Assembly (NCBI RefSeq): GCF_000143415.4
Contig: NW_003314291.1
Span: forward strand, 1,753,530-1,817,529
Length of the DNA: 64,000 nt
Reading direction: 5' to 3'
Source: Selaginella moellendorffii
Lineage: Eukaryota; Streptophyta; Lycopodiopsida; Selaginellales; Selaginellaceae
Positions 46,683 through 58,424 of this stretch are shown here, in pieces (positions within the stretch are counted from its first letter, which is position 1; each line of letters begins with the position of its first letter). The notes beneath the pieces were generated by a model. It worked only from the letters and a program-made list of their open reading frames with translations. It did not search any database and had not been told where the DNA came from. A program made the position numbers and the translations under genes.

Positions 46683-48361
46683 TCAAGCCTCCTCTGATTC
46701 AGATTCGGATTGTTCACCTTGAAATAAAATACATTAGAAACTTTGTAAAGGAATATTAATGAATCTCACCTTGAACCCGAGTTATGAATGCTCTTGCTGC
46801 ATCTCTTGCATGGTCTGGCAAGGTGATGGTGGCACTCTGCTTCCGCATCCAACCATGCACAACATTATCCACCGATATGCTCATGCTGGGATCCCTTGGA
46901 TTCAGCACCCATATCTTTTCTAGGCAATCCTTCGTATATCCGGAACTTGGCTTGAACCACTCCACAGTTACATTGAAGGAGTTAGTTTCCGCGTCCTCCT
47001 CTGCATCAGTGATGCAGCGCCCCACCCATATCATTTGTTTTTTATTACTGGGTCTGACAAGCACGACCATTCCTTTGCAGACCTGTACCGGATTGAATGC
47101 TGAATCCGGCTTCTTGTTCCTCGGCCCACAATAGTGATCCTCAACATCGTTATCTGTCACTGCATTTCCAGAGGACATTGTTCCGCTACTATCTGGTGCT
47201 CTGGGTTCTGGCCAAAAGGACTCTTCCAATTCTTCATATACAACCGGCCCATTTTGGATAGCAGATATAATCTTCTCCCAGTATTCGAGCAAAGGCTTGC
47301 ACCTCTGAAAATAGGATTCTCCACCAAACACCAACCCCCTCTTCCAGAAGGCAATATGCTGTCTAATCCCGGCCACTATACTTTCCTGGTCTTTGAGTCC
47401 ATCCGGGTGCATCGGCCGTGGGGAACCCTGAGGAATCATAGGTTCCCCAGTTATGGGATCTCTCTTGAAGAGTTCAATGCCGTCCACTGGCAGCCACACT
47501 GTGTCCCATTCTCTCATCTTGTACCTCATCACTGGAGCACCGTCACACATGCTGAAATGAAACTGAAGAGGCTTGGAGTGGCCAATCAGCGTTTCGGATC
47601 CATCCCTGATGTAGCCTCTTACAAACCCCTTAAAGTCTGGAACCTCTGTCAGAAGTGCAGCTTCAACAGTGCCTTTGATGCAATTTTGGAATTCATCGTA
47701 GAGTTGTGGGAGGGTGAGGACATTGGATCGCCGGAGGGACTCTGCCAGGTGACTGAACATGGCATCGACGTCTTCATGAGTGTGCCCAACCATGAGAAAG
47801 CCAAGTGTAACCGTTTCAAATATGCCTTTGGCAACAAGCATCGCCAAGTACGCGAAGACGTACATGTTTTTGTTCTCACTGCCAGCATTGTCTGTTTGGA
47901 GCAGAAGATGGGGTGGAAGGCCACATCGGCTGCAAGAACTTCCTTGAGATTCTGCTTCGTTTGGATGAGGCTGTGCATTCACCGGGCGACCAGCCTCGTC
48001 GGAATGGCATGAGGCCTCACGTGATAACCCTACAATCTGACGGCCAACATATTCACTGGGATGGCATGGGGCCCCACGCGATACTGCAAGCCTTTGCTCC
48101 TCCTCCAGCTGAACCCTGTATGGGGTTCGATCGACAAGGGCCTTATGCAAGGGTTGGCCGTTCAGCTCAGTCTGCGCACTTTGCAGAGACCTTAAGTGTT
48201 TTGCTAGGGACGCAATCATCATGTTTGCACCCCCGCCACCCCATAGAGGTACAAAGAAGTTCCCATAGTTCTGGGCACCATGCCCATGAGCGATTATGCT
48301 AAACAGAGACACAGGCAGCTGCATGGATGAAGAGATTGCCTTGGGGGCAGGATTGAGTCGA
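46683..48361 (-). CDS. DUF7869-like transposase-type protein, C-terminal part
   Basis: A 522-codon open minus-strand frame (48324-46756) plus a small final exon ending GEQSESESEEA (stop 46683-46685, after a GT-AG intron). Visible motifs: PVSLFSIIAHGHGAQNYG, LPPHLLLQTDNAGSENKN and GFLMVGHTHEDVDAMFSHL. QTDN...ENKN plus GHTHEDVD is the core I associate with Pfam DUF7869, an RNase-H-like, probably transposase-derived domain; the name is from memory. The C-terminal third has a chromo/BAH-like stretch (CKGMVVLVRPSNKKQMIWVG). Two copies of the 22-bp palindrome lie inside (48004-48025 and 48061-48082). The N-terminal part of the same gene lies at 55568-57060, separated by an inserted LTR element. Confidence 0.65.
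48004..48082. repeat. Two 22-bp palindromes inside the transposase-like frame
   Basis: ATGGCATG-AGGCCT-CACGTGAT (48004-48025) and ATGGCATG-GGGCCC-CACGCGAT (48061-48082), 35 bp apart. Read on the minus strand they encode the similar peptides LSREASCHS and VSRGAPCHP. Both could lie in small introns (GT-AG ends exist around them) or be translated. Confidence 0.85.
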
Positions 48362-48366
48362 GGTAA

Positions 48367-49475
48367 TGTAGCGCACGTGGTTTTGACCCTTTATCCTATG
48401 GTGATTTACCATAGGATAACACCACGAAGCGGAACCTAAACCCTCTTTGTGCCACGTGACAGATGCCACGTGTCACATGCCACGTGTCCATGCCACGTGT
48501 CCATAGGAACCCGAAGTTCAGGGCCTTGGGCCACTGAACGAAGGAACAGTGCCAAACTCCCAAGCATGGAGCCAAGGAGTGACGGAACCGAACCACGGAG
48601 CAACTCCCGAGCATAAAGCCCAAGGAGCGAAGGGACAGGAACCCGGAGCGACTTGGAACAGTCCTAGAGTAACCAGCATCCCAATGCCAGGACCAGCACG
48701 CAAAACGGAGCCAAACGGACTCTGGCGCTATTTCGGCATACCGGTGGCCTAACGCGAGGACATGGGTACTCCACCAACTAGCATGGAATGGAACTTGGGC
48801 TTAGACCCAAGCCGGACGCAGAACAAGGACAGGCACGCAAGCGGGAGCTAGACTATGCCTCAGGTTGGTCGGCCATGCCCGACCTACCCACTATCCCTAC
48901 TATACATTTGGAACCCCCCACAGCCCCCCCCCCCTTGAGGAACACACGCTTTGGGCTTTCACCCCAAGCCTCCCTTAGTATCAGGAGTTAGTCTCTGGGA
49001 CAAGCTCGAAACTTACTAAATATGGAATGTCCCTAGATTGCGAATTTGGACATGGGACGAACACCATTGTGTTCAGGACGATCTCTACATTCCGTAGATA
49101 TGCCAAATGAGCAAATCTGGACACTTCCCATAAATAGCATTTGGGACCGAAATGAGACCAACACAAAGGGCATGATAGCGAGGGTGTTTGGCAGACATGG
49201 TAAGCTATCATCTAACAATATTGAGGGACCAAGCTCAATATCACAGGGGTTCCCAACACTAGCAAGTGCAAGTCAACGAATGAGTTTCTCTAACCAGGTC
49301 AAGTATGCTTGACAAATAGCACGTAGGAATTCCGTCCTTATGCCCATCTGGTCAAGTGCACACGCGAAGACCAGTTTCTCAACTAGCTTAGGCGGAGACT
49401 GATAACGGGCCCAGCAATACCGACCTCCTGCCATCGTGGCAGTAAGGTAAGAGTGTCCGTAAGGACTAGTCGACA
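48367..49475 (-). repeat. 3' LTR of the LARD-like element
   Basis: Starts tgtagcgcacgtggttttga and ends actagtcgaca on the plus strand. Contains five CACGTG G-boxes (48374, 48453, 48467, 48481, 48494), four of them spaced 13-14 bp apart. No clear polypurine tract is seen next to it. Confidence 0.92.
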
Positions 49476-52400
49476 GGTAACTTTCGATACCCGGGAAGAT
49501 CGACGTCCTCGTCGATGCATACTCGAGTCTAGAATACCGCCAAGGAAACAACTCCAGAAAAAGTTCACGGTACTCACACTATGTGAGAAATGCACCAACT
49601 TAAATGAGTTAGGGGTAACCTCTTTGTCTAACGCGGATGCGCTACCAGCTCAGACACCTTCCGGCCGTCGCCGACAAGGAAATGACCAACGGAGTCAGCC
49701 ACCCTTGCTGCTCTGGGAGTCACCCAGCTTATAAAAGTGTGATACGCCCCTGCCCGCAGGGACATAGAGAGAGAAGCCAGAGGCCCCAACCCTCCTAAGC
49801 AAAGAAACCAAACCCGTCGGTAAGGTTTAGATAGACTACTGTAAACAGGCAGTTAGAGTTGTTTACACGGTCACGCCCTTTCAACGGAATAAGGAACATC
49901 GACAAAGAGGCGGGTTATGTGACCAGTCGACAGTAGCTACCCCATGACTAGAGATTTCAACATGCACACAAAGTGCCGAAGCCAGTCTGCCTTTACTGGC
50001 CCAAACTCAAAGATCAATAGATGGACAATATCAAAGTCAGAGACAATGATATCTTAGAAGCTGAATTATCAGTGATTATATCTTAGATTAGAACACAAAA
50101 GTATTCTAAGCAATTTATCATCTGATAAACTATTAGTATAGTGCAGGAACCACCAAGATCATCATAATTGGAAAACATAGGATTCACTATCCAATAAAAT
50201 TCAATAGCTAGTGTATCATCAAGAACACTTAATGATAAAACTTAACTACCAAAGATAGTAGACAGTAAGCCAACAACTTACTAGAAATAACTTAAAGAAC
50301 ACAAAATATTATTGACTGACAAGCACAATGCTCACGAATGTATCACCCGAAGGAAATAACATCCCAATCTATCAAAACTAACTCGAGTAGTAATCAACAA
50401 AACAGAATGAATGTGGCAAGACCAATAAACACTCGTTTATGCCAACTATCACACTAGTTAATCCGAATAGATCGTAGCCAACAACACCAAGGAACTCAAG
50501 TTGCCTAAGCAAGTGTGAGCAACATCCTATGGATGCCTCAAACCCAAGAGACCAATCCAGAGCAAACCACAAAGAACATGTGGTATTGCAAAAAGCCAAA
50601 AGCTATCAAAGATAACAACTAACTATCATGAAAGATCATGAATCATCCTATCAATAGAGAAATGCATAATCATCATCGAAGAAAGAATCTACTATCCCGA
50701 AGAACAGTAAATCATTCTATACCAACAATAATCAAGCAAAACTCTTGATAAGGATAATCAACTATCTTAGATGATAGTCAATCATCACCAATGATTGCTA
50801 GATGCAAATACTAACGTCAATATCGAAGCTAATGAGCCAAAATGCCTTCCCCAACATCTTCTAACAAATGGAACAATGAGCATGAAAACTCAAAGAACCA
50901 AAAGCTCGAAGAAGTCTATAGCCAAGTCATGCCTAGCAATGATCACAAGTCTCATAAGCTAACTTCAATGCTAAAGAAGAAATTGTGATGCAACCCACAA
51001 CATCTTCCTCAACACATCCATAAGCCAAACTTCATAATGCCAAAGCTAATGAAGAGCATTTCTGCAGCAATCCAAAAGCTAAGTATAACGAAGTTATGCT
51101 CAACAAATGATCATCTAATCAATCCTCCATGATTCCATCTATAGTCGGACATAACTCACGTCATAACAAGCACAAGAAGAATCATCAATGATCGATATAT
51201 TTCAATTAAAATCCCATAAGGATTCAAATATTCCAATATCAATCACTAACTCTTCCACTTGTAGAGTTAGCATAGTCCATGACTAAACCACTTTTCAAGG
51301 AAAAGCTCAAAGCTCAACCCCTACTAAATAATCCCTTCTAGAACACAACTAACTCAAACTTGCCACTCAGTTCATTTGAACGTCAACACAGTTGCTATCT
51401 AGTAATTGTACAAATGCCAATAACACCAAGCTACAACCAAACCATCAACACTATCTTTATCGAGACTAATGAAACTCAACATCAATCTTGCGGAGAGACA
51501 TCTCATTTCACTGAAATCTCAACATCAACAATGTCAACGACAAAACATCACTTCAGTGCCACCAACACTAGAACAAAGCTAGAAGAAAGCACGAGTGTGT
51601 CACCACTCAAAGCTCTCTAGCAACCAAGCTAACCAAAGTCGGAGATACTTTACTCAGTATCCGAGACTAGTTCTTCAACAATACTCATCTACAGATAACA
51701 CTTCATCAAAGAGTGAATCACCACGTCCAAGACTCAATGAAATCTAACACCACGAACTAAACACAGCCAAATGATATCGACAGAGGTAGAGTCGACATGC
51801 CAACATGGAAAACCCATGTAAGTCTAACAACACGATCCTCCGCAACCCCATTCGGTAAAGCAAGCCCATCACTGATAAGTCTTCATCGAGTGAAGCAAGT
51901 GTCAACAATCCTTGACAAAGTCTACAAGCAATCACTAGTTGCCAAGCAACTAACCATCACTTTTTCAACTTGCTTTCATGAGACCCAAACACTAAACTCA
52001 TGTCATTTAGTCATACACTTGTCCAACATGAACGTGATACCTTCGGTATGAGATAAAAGTTCATTAACAAGCACAAACTAAATGACCACTCGAATCCAAC
52101 TCAACTGCAATAAGCTCACTAATGCATTTAGCCACTAGCTCTGAGCATGCCTTGAAGAGGCTAGCTATGCATGATCAACACTCAGCTGAAACTAAAGTGA
52201 AAACCATGAGATGGATCTATATTGGTACACAACCTCCACTTATACAAAGCTATAGTACGGGTACCAACATCTCAACTTCAAACAACCAAGTTGGACATCA
52301 CTATCCTCAGCCAAGGCGCAGGGCCACCAAGACCAAGTCAAGATCAGTGAGAGCTCACTACTCTCATAGAGTCTAACAAATTGCAAGGTGCAACCTGCCA

Positions 52401-54453
52401 CCAAGCATAACACTACAGAAGAAAGGCACAAGGGTCACCTTTCTTAGAAAAGTGCAACGGCCACTTTTCTACACTAACTCTAGACTCTATCCAACTCAAT
52501 TGCCTTAGCCCCAAAAGCTAGCATCCCTTTCGGGCTGCATCATACAAACTACCTACTAAGATCTAAGCCAACCGAAGTCAACTCCAACCCCTTCACTAGT
52601 TTGTACTGGCTTTCGAAAACGGAATGGTTTTCGGACAGAGTGATCAACAGATCAGCCATTGGATAAGCCTAAGAAAATTTGTGGAAAATTTTCCATCCTA
52701 GAGAAAAAATGACTCTCAGTCCAGGAATACAAACTTTTAAGACTCAACCAACTTCTTCCTACTAACAACTTCACATAGGCTCACCTCAACACAAATTCTC
52801 ATGACCCATAGTATGCTTAAGCCTCGAACATCTTTTTGCCCATTCTTTTGACATCCAATACCGACATCTGCAGAATGCAAAATGAACATCTAAAGCTTGA
52901 TCACGAAGACCACATCTTCGGATATTCACATTGCACTAACACTTTTCTTCAATCACTCTCAAGATCCAATGTGAAGCCAAAACACTAGCAAGAAAAATGA
53001 CATGGAAAATCAAGCTCTAAGGAAAATTCCTCATCACTTGAACAACAATGCCACTTCCACTAACACAAGTGCTAGTGATGTCAATGCCTTAACTACACAC
53101 CTTCTCTATCTAACAATCTACTCCAAGTGTTAACAGATCAACTAATGAGTTATAGCAAATGCTACAACTCTTTTCCAACACCTTATGGGCCAACTCTCAA
53201 AGGAACTTAAGCTTAGTATAATGGACCACTATCGAGAATCCCGTCAAAGCTACTACAATGCTACTACTTGCAAGTAGACTAGCTTCACCATCAACCACTT
53301 TGGGGTTGATCATCATTTAACGAAGCAACTTCGTAAACATATTGCTCATTATCACATGGATATGATATGGAAATCACAATGACTTGATCATCAACTGAGC
53401 AACACCACGAACAATGTCTATATCATTACTTCAAAGGTTTACATGAATATCAAGTGCCAACTCAACTTGGCAGAATGCAACATAAATGCCACACTCTACC
53501 GATAGAGATTTACAACACCCAACACCACTAACTTTTGTTCACAACACAGACAAGCTCATGCCACTCGCTATCCGATCAAACTCAAAACTTAACCCAACAC
53601 CAAGCTACTCAAGGAGCAATAGCTAGGTTCCCCGGAAAAGAATTGAGCATTGTAACCCAAGTCTTCCAATAGCGAGCTTAGACAAAATGGTTTAACGCTT
53701 CACCGCTATCCATCCTATAACTCACCATTTGTAAGACCATCATCTCCAACATGTATCAAGATAGGGACTCTTGATTGCATGATGTGAACACGAGCAATGA
53801 GTCACCCCTCGTTGCAAATCATCTCTCCAAGAAGAGAAGATGATTTACGTGTTTGATCCTTCGTCCCCGACGACTCTCTTTTCGGTCTTATCTTTTGACT
53901 ACACCTCAAGCTTGCTTTCGCACTGCCTTCAGTCCAATCCAAGAAAAGTTTATGAGAGAGCACGGCAATGATTACTTGAACCAATAGACTAATCCCTATA
54001 GTCTTAGTTGATCCACTTGTAATCATGCCTAGGAAGGATCCACTAGTGCCGTGCTACACAGCTACGGACCAGCCTAATTGCCACTCATAGCAAACTCAGG
54101 GAAGGTTTGCTTTTACCCATGGTGCATGGAACAACTCATGGAACCACCAATAGGCTAACATTAATCCTGCCAACTCAAAGTGTAACCTCGAGTTGCTAAT
54201 GTGCCTCACTCACGAGCCCAAGCATAAACTCGTGTGAACGAAACATCTCAAATCCATCCTATGAACCCAAGAGCAAGCTCACATCATAAGGTACAACAAG
54301 GTAACCAAATCCATACCCAAGGGACGATTGCGAAGCCTTTGCACCCAAACATGTACCCACTCGGATCATCGTATTCATCTCTGCGTATGCAACGAGACTA
54401 GTTGCCCAATCTCATTGTATAGTACTCGCTGAGAGTCCTCCTCTGATACCAAA
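49476..54453. other. Internal region of the LARD-like element, non-coding
   Basis: Nearly 5 kb rich in A and C on the plus strand with no supportable gene on either strand. A TATA-like ttataaaag occurs at about 49731 on the plus strand. The sequence is not simple repeat; words such as caaagctaa and caacact recur. At its right end is the primer-binding site. Confidence 0.6.
54441..54451 (-). other. Primer-binding site (initiator Met tRNA)
   Basis: TGGTATCAGAG on the minus strand, two bases inside the 5' LTR that starts (minus strand) at 55562 and ends at 54454. Same primer type as the Ty3/gypsy element at 37-42 kb. Confidence 0.88.
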
Positions 54454-55562
54454 TGTAGCGCACGTGGTTTTGACCCTTTATCCTATGGTGATTTACCATA
54501 GGATAACACCACGAAGCGGAACCTAAACCCTCTTTGTGCCACGTGACAGATGCCACGTGTCACATGCCACGTGTCCATGCCACGTGTCCATAGGAACCCG
54601 AAGTTCAGGGCCTTGGGCCACTGAACGAAGGAACAGTGCCAAACTCCCAAGCATGGAGCCAAGGAGTGACGGAACCGAACCACGGAGCAACTCCCGAGCA
54701 TAAAGCCCAAGGAGCGAAGGGACAGGAACCCGGAGCGACTTGGAACAGTCCTAGAGTAACCAGCATCCCAATGCCAGGACCAGCACGCAAAACGGAGCCA
54801 AACGGACTCTGGCGCTATTTCGGCATACCGGTGGCCTAACGCGAGGACATGGGTACTCCACCAACTAGCATGGAATGGAACTTGGGCTTAGACCCAAGCC
54901 GGACGCAGAACAAGGACAGGCACGCAAGCGGGAGCTAGACTATGCCTCAGGTTGGTCGGCCATGCCCGACCTACCCACTATCCCTACTATACATTTGGAA
55001 CCCCCCACAGCCCCCCCCCCCTTGAGGAACACACGCTTTGGGCTTTCACCCCAAGCCTCCCTTAGTATCAGGAGTTAGTCTCTGGGACAAGCTCGAAACT
55101 TACTAAATATGGAATGTCCCTAGATTGCGAATTTGGACATGGGACGAACACCATTGTGTTCAGGACGATCTCTACATTCCGTAGATATGCCAAATGAGCA
55201 AATCTGGACACTTCCCATAAATAGCATTTGGGACCGAAATGAGACCAACACAAAGGGCATGATAGCGAGGGTGTTTGGTAGACACGGTAAGCTATCATCT
55301 AACAATATTGAGGGACCAAGCTCAATATCACAGGGGTTCCCAACACTAGCAAGTGCAAGTCAACGAATGAGTTTCTCTAACCAGGTCAAGTATGCTTGAC
55401 AAATAGCACGTAGGAATTCCGTCCTTATGCCCATCTGGTCAAGTGCACACGCGAAGACCAGTTTCTCAACTAGCTTAGGCGGAGACTGATAACGGGCCCA
55501 GCAATACCGACCTCCTGCCATCGTGGCAGTAAGGTAAGAGTGTCCGTAAGGACTAGTCGACA
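54454..55562 (-). repeat. 5' LTR of the LARD-like element
   Basis: Partner of 48367-49475, identical except for two positions seen by eye. Open reading into the LTR extends the disrupted gene's frame to 55360, giving a chimeric 566-codon frame. Confidence 0.92.
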
Positions 55563-55567
55563 GGTAA

Positions 55568-57060
55568 CTTTCGATACCCGAAGTCACATGCGCGACAGGT
55601 AAGCACGTCTTTTTCTGGTCCATTTTGTCGTGGATGATGCAGAGGTAAGAGTCAAGTCTCTCCATGGAGAGAATCCTGTTATGATAATATGCAGTCCTGC
55701 AGCTTCTCTGCTCGATGTTGTGGTCGAGCCGCCTTCTAACCAACGTCTCTCGCTCTTGAGCGCTGCAAGAATTCTTCGACAAAGCCATTTTAATAGCAGT
55801 GCACTCGTCACACTTTGAAAAGCTGGAGTACTTTCCTATACTCACATCCCTGAACCTGTTGCTCCACAATCTACTAAATCTAGATTGGCTCAGCTTCCTG
55901 TAGCCATTACTCTGGAGTTCCCGATTCACATCTTCCAATATGGCCCCCTTGGTATACATGGAAGGGAGAACTCGTTGGGTGTCTCGTGTTCCATCTTCCA
56001 AGAGGCGGGTTTTATGTGGTTGCTGCTCGCTACATGTCTCGACAAACCTCTTGAAGATTGCCTCTCCATATACAACATGACCCCTGGTTTTGTGCGTACC
56101 GTCGTTCCCATGGACTGCCTGTTGAACCCTTTGTTCCTCGAACTCAGTTTTGATTCTGTAGAATGTGCTTCGAGGGACTCCATAAATGATTCTCCATGCC
56201 TTCATGCAGACCAAACCCCTCTGGAAGACCATGCCCCCCACCTGATGTTCTGAAGCATCAACAGATGACCGTAATGCCTCATACACAAAATTGCGAGCTG
56301 CCTTCCAGGACAATGTCTTGTATCTTGCTCTCTCCTCTTCAATAGCATCCCAATCAGCATGTTGACAGCACCTCCTCTTGCAACAAGCAACTGTCGAGAC
56401 CATTTGAACCTCCATCGCCATTTTCTGCCTTTTCGGTTCGTTGCTCAGATCCCTTTGGCTGCGCTTTAGGAAGGTGTACTTTCTTTTCCCATGAAGAGAT
56501 GTTCTGTCATCAGTTGTAGTGGTGTTTGATTGTGAATCCTTCACATTCTCAAACACTAAGTGCCTCAATTTCCACCGCACAATGCTTCCAATAGTCAGAC
56601 TGTTTTCTTCTGTGTCAACAACCTCTAAAATCGCAACTCCAATATCATCCCAGCCCAATTCTTGATTAGCAACCGCATCTCTTGGATCGACAACTGTGGC
56701 TAAGCCCTCAGCTACCACCTCCCCCTCGGGGTTGTTTAGAAACACTTTTGCCTGAATCCATGTAGCACGGTTCTTAAGATCCACGGAGGGAACATGCGTC
56801 GCACTTGCGCTGTCCCCAACATCTGCTTTCTTCTGAAGATTTTTCAAGGCAACAACAACATTTACCCCGACGACCATCTCTCCTCGTTCAATAGCAACCA
56901 CATTCCCATCGAAGACAGTCTCTACTGATACAGCAGCATTGCCTTCCCCAAGCCTTTCACAGTGTATAACAAAGTTCCGATCCATAGACACAAGGGTCCC
57001 TTTTGCAACTCTCTTCCCACCATTCAAAATGTAAACCTTTTCCCCAACCCTGAAGGCCAT
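55568..57060 (-). CDS. DUF7869-like transposase-type protein, N-terminal part
   Basis: Open minus-strand frame from ATG 57060 (MAFRVGEKVYILNGGKRVAK) to the LTR insertion point. Residues 1-210 look like two small beta-barrel modules (VGEKVYILNGGKRVAKGTL; LTIGSIVRWKLRHLVFENV). Around 225-245 lies a Cys-rich stretch, VACCKRRCCQHADW. Then come FQRGLVCMKAWRIIYGVP, STFYRIKTEF, SFSKCDECTAIKMAL and DSYLCIIHDKMDQKKTCLP. C-C-rich element, VCxxA...YGVxxxTxYR and KCxxC...HDKMDQKKT is the N-terminal half I associate with DUF7869 proteins. Joined with 46683-48361 the gene would encode roughly 1000 residues. Just before the break the frame changes, so a further small intron (gtcgcgcatg...atcgaaag) or a mutation is needed. 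Confidence 0.6.
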
Positions 57061-57142
57061 TCTGAAAGTGCAGAAAAGAAGTTAAGACCATACAAAAAAT
57101 GATTGGAGAATGGCCTAAATCATAACATACCAAACAACCTCA

Positions 57143-57332
57143 ATAGCATGAGGCCACATGCCATTATTCAAACATGCTATTGACACCCACGTGAAATTTC
57201 GCATTCACAAAATTGGCATGAGCCCTCATGCCATCTTGATATACACACAGCTGCAGGCAAGTAAAGACATACATGACAATACGCTAGCCATGAAATTGCA
57301 AGGGCCCAAGATGGCATGTGGCCTCATGCCAT
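57143..57332. repeat. Three 22-bp palindromes upstream of the transposase-like gene
   Basis: 57143-57164 (ATAGCATG-AGGCCA-CATGCCAT), 57213-57234 (TTGGCATG-AGCCCT-CATGCCAT), 57311-57332 (ATGGCATG-TGGCCT-CATGCCAT). They lie 83-272 bp upstream of the start codon at 57060, spaced about 70 and 98 bp. Confidence 0.9.
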
Positions 57333-57419
57333 TTCTAAATGTGGTCCTAAGCCATTCCATGGTGAACATACCAGGAAGCACAAGTGCCGAATATCAAGAG
57401 GAAGCGGTAGCCACACCAA

Positions 57420-57610
57420 AGACAGTGCCGCTCGCAACACCGCAACTACTCGTAGCGCCGCTCGCAACACCGCAACTGCTCGTAGCGCCGCTCGCACAAA
57501 CTGCCACTCGCATAAACTGCCGCTCGCAATGGCGCTCGCAATGCCGCAACCGCTCGTAGACGCATAAACCACAGCCCACAACGCCGCTTACACAAGCAGC
57601 GCTCACTGCG
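57420..57610 (+). repeat. CGCTCGCA-rich tandem repeats
   Basis: Short units such as gccgctcgcaacaccgcaac, tcgtagcgccgctcgca and ctgccgctcgcaatg repeat irregularly. GC-rich island in AT-rich surroundings, about 360-550 bp upstream of the minus-strand gene. Similar CTCGC-based repeats lie upstream of the plus-strand gene at 59640-59820. Confidence 0.75.
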
Positions 57611-57924
57611 CTCAGCGGAACCAAGAACACGGCGCACAAAAATGATAGACTTAGGAATGAGTTCGAGAATTCAAAAATAACACACGCTTGAACGTCACAT
57701 CAAATCCTCTGACAAACCAGATCTTATGATTCCTCTGACAAATTTCAAACTGAGTAGCTTCTAGACTTTGCTGTCGGAGGTTGAACTTTGTCACATCATG
57801 TCCTTGCCTCGATCCAGCTGTGCCATGTCAGTGATTCGAACTTTGCCATGCCATGTCAGCGATCCGCGCCAAGATTATTCGCCGTGTAAAGGAATAATTA
57901 CGCTGTGTGTGTACGTCCATTTAT

Positions 57925-58085
57925 GGCAATATAAGGCCACACGCCATTCAAAGAATAATGCTCGACATAAGGCCACACGCCATTCAAAGAATAATGCTAG
58001 TCGAGCATTTTTTGGTGCATTTTTGGGTTCAAAATTGCATGAGCCCACACGCTATAAAGTTTACCTGTACCAAAAATAGAAACAG
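57925..58085 (+). repeat. Spacer repeat unit, copy 1
   Basis: Two partial palindromes (57925-57946 and 57962-57983, both aaggccacacgccattcaaa), then cattttttggtgcatttttg, ggttcaaaattgcatgagcc, and a degenerate palindrome (58034-58055) ending cacacgctataaagttt. Same layout as copies 2 and 3. Confidence 0.8.
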
Positions 58086-58391
58086 CTTTATTTACTTGGG
58101 AATTTAAGTGGTTGAGGCATTTTTAAACTTACAAACACATGCCCTACTTACATTCCTTTGGTTGCCTAAAATTCAAAAATATTATAAACCTTTCTTTTTG
58201 CATTTTCAATGTTTTCAATTATGGTTTTTGATTTTCGTAGGACCAGCCTAGTAATCTATTTGCATCCCGTCATGTTTATAGCTAGCTTTCGTTCGTCCCC
58301 TTCGCTAGCCTGAGATACATCTGCTCGGCATCTGCCTCTTACAGCATTTGCCCAGAAAGGGCATCTTTCTTCACGCAGCATTTGCCACATG

Positions 58392-58424
58392 TTTAGGGTT
58401 TAGGGTTTAGGGTTTAGGGTTTAG
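58392..58424 (+). repeat. Interstitial telomere-type repeat (TTTAGGG)4
   Basis: Four full TTTAGGG units and a partial fifth. TTTAGGG is the usual plant telomere repeat. A single further unit occurs near 59200. Could be a relic of break repair or a promoter telo-box cluster. Confidence 0.95.

Larger units (their letters stand above)
48362..55567 (-). mobile_element. Young 7.2-kb LTR element without coding capacity (LARD-like)
   Basis: Two 1109-bp LTRs (48367-49475 and 54454-55562; TG...CA ends) flank about 5 kb. The target duplication is GGTAA (48362-48366 and 55563-55567). An initiator-Met primer site next to the right LTR sets the orientation as minus. The LTRs align without indels (constant 6087-bp offset) and I see only two substitutions, both near 49192-49198 versus 55279-55285, so the insertion is very recent. 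The interior (49476-54453) has no reading frame above about 90 codons and no gag or pol motif, which fits a large retrotransposon derivative mobilised in trans. It splits the DUF7869-like gene. Confidence 0.88.

Noticed and set aside
47134-48012. 292-codon plus-strand open frame
   Set aside because: Lies opposite the motif-bearing DUF7869-like frame and has no recognisable domain; antisense shadow.
49461-49535. Dense set of six-base palindromes (ACTAGT, GTCGAC, CCCGGG, GACGTC, ATGCAT, CTCGAG, TCTAGA) resembling a cloning polylinker
   Set aside because: Order and spacing do not match a vector polylinker I recognise, ACTAGTCGAC is also inside the other LTR, and surrounding sequence is continuous with the element. 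Probably chance, though a vector screen would settle it.
50000-54440. Possible gene-derived or satellite content in the LARD interior
   Set aside because: Only short frames, no tandem period visible by eye, no splice-consistent exons. Left as non-coding interior.
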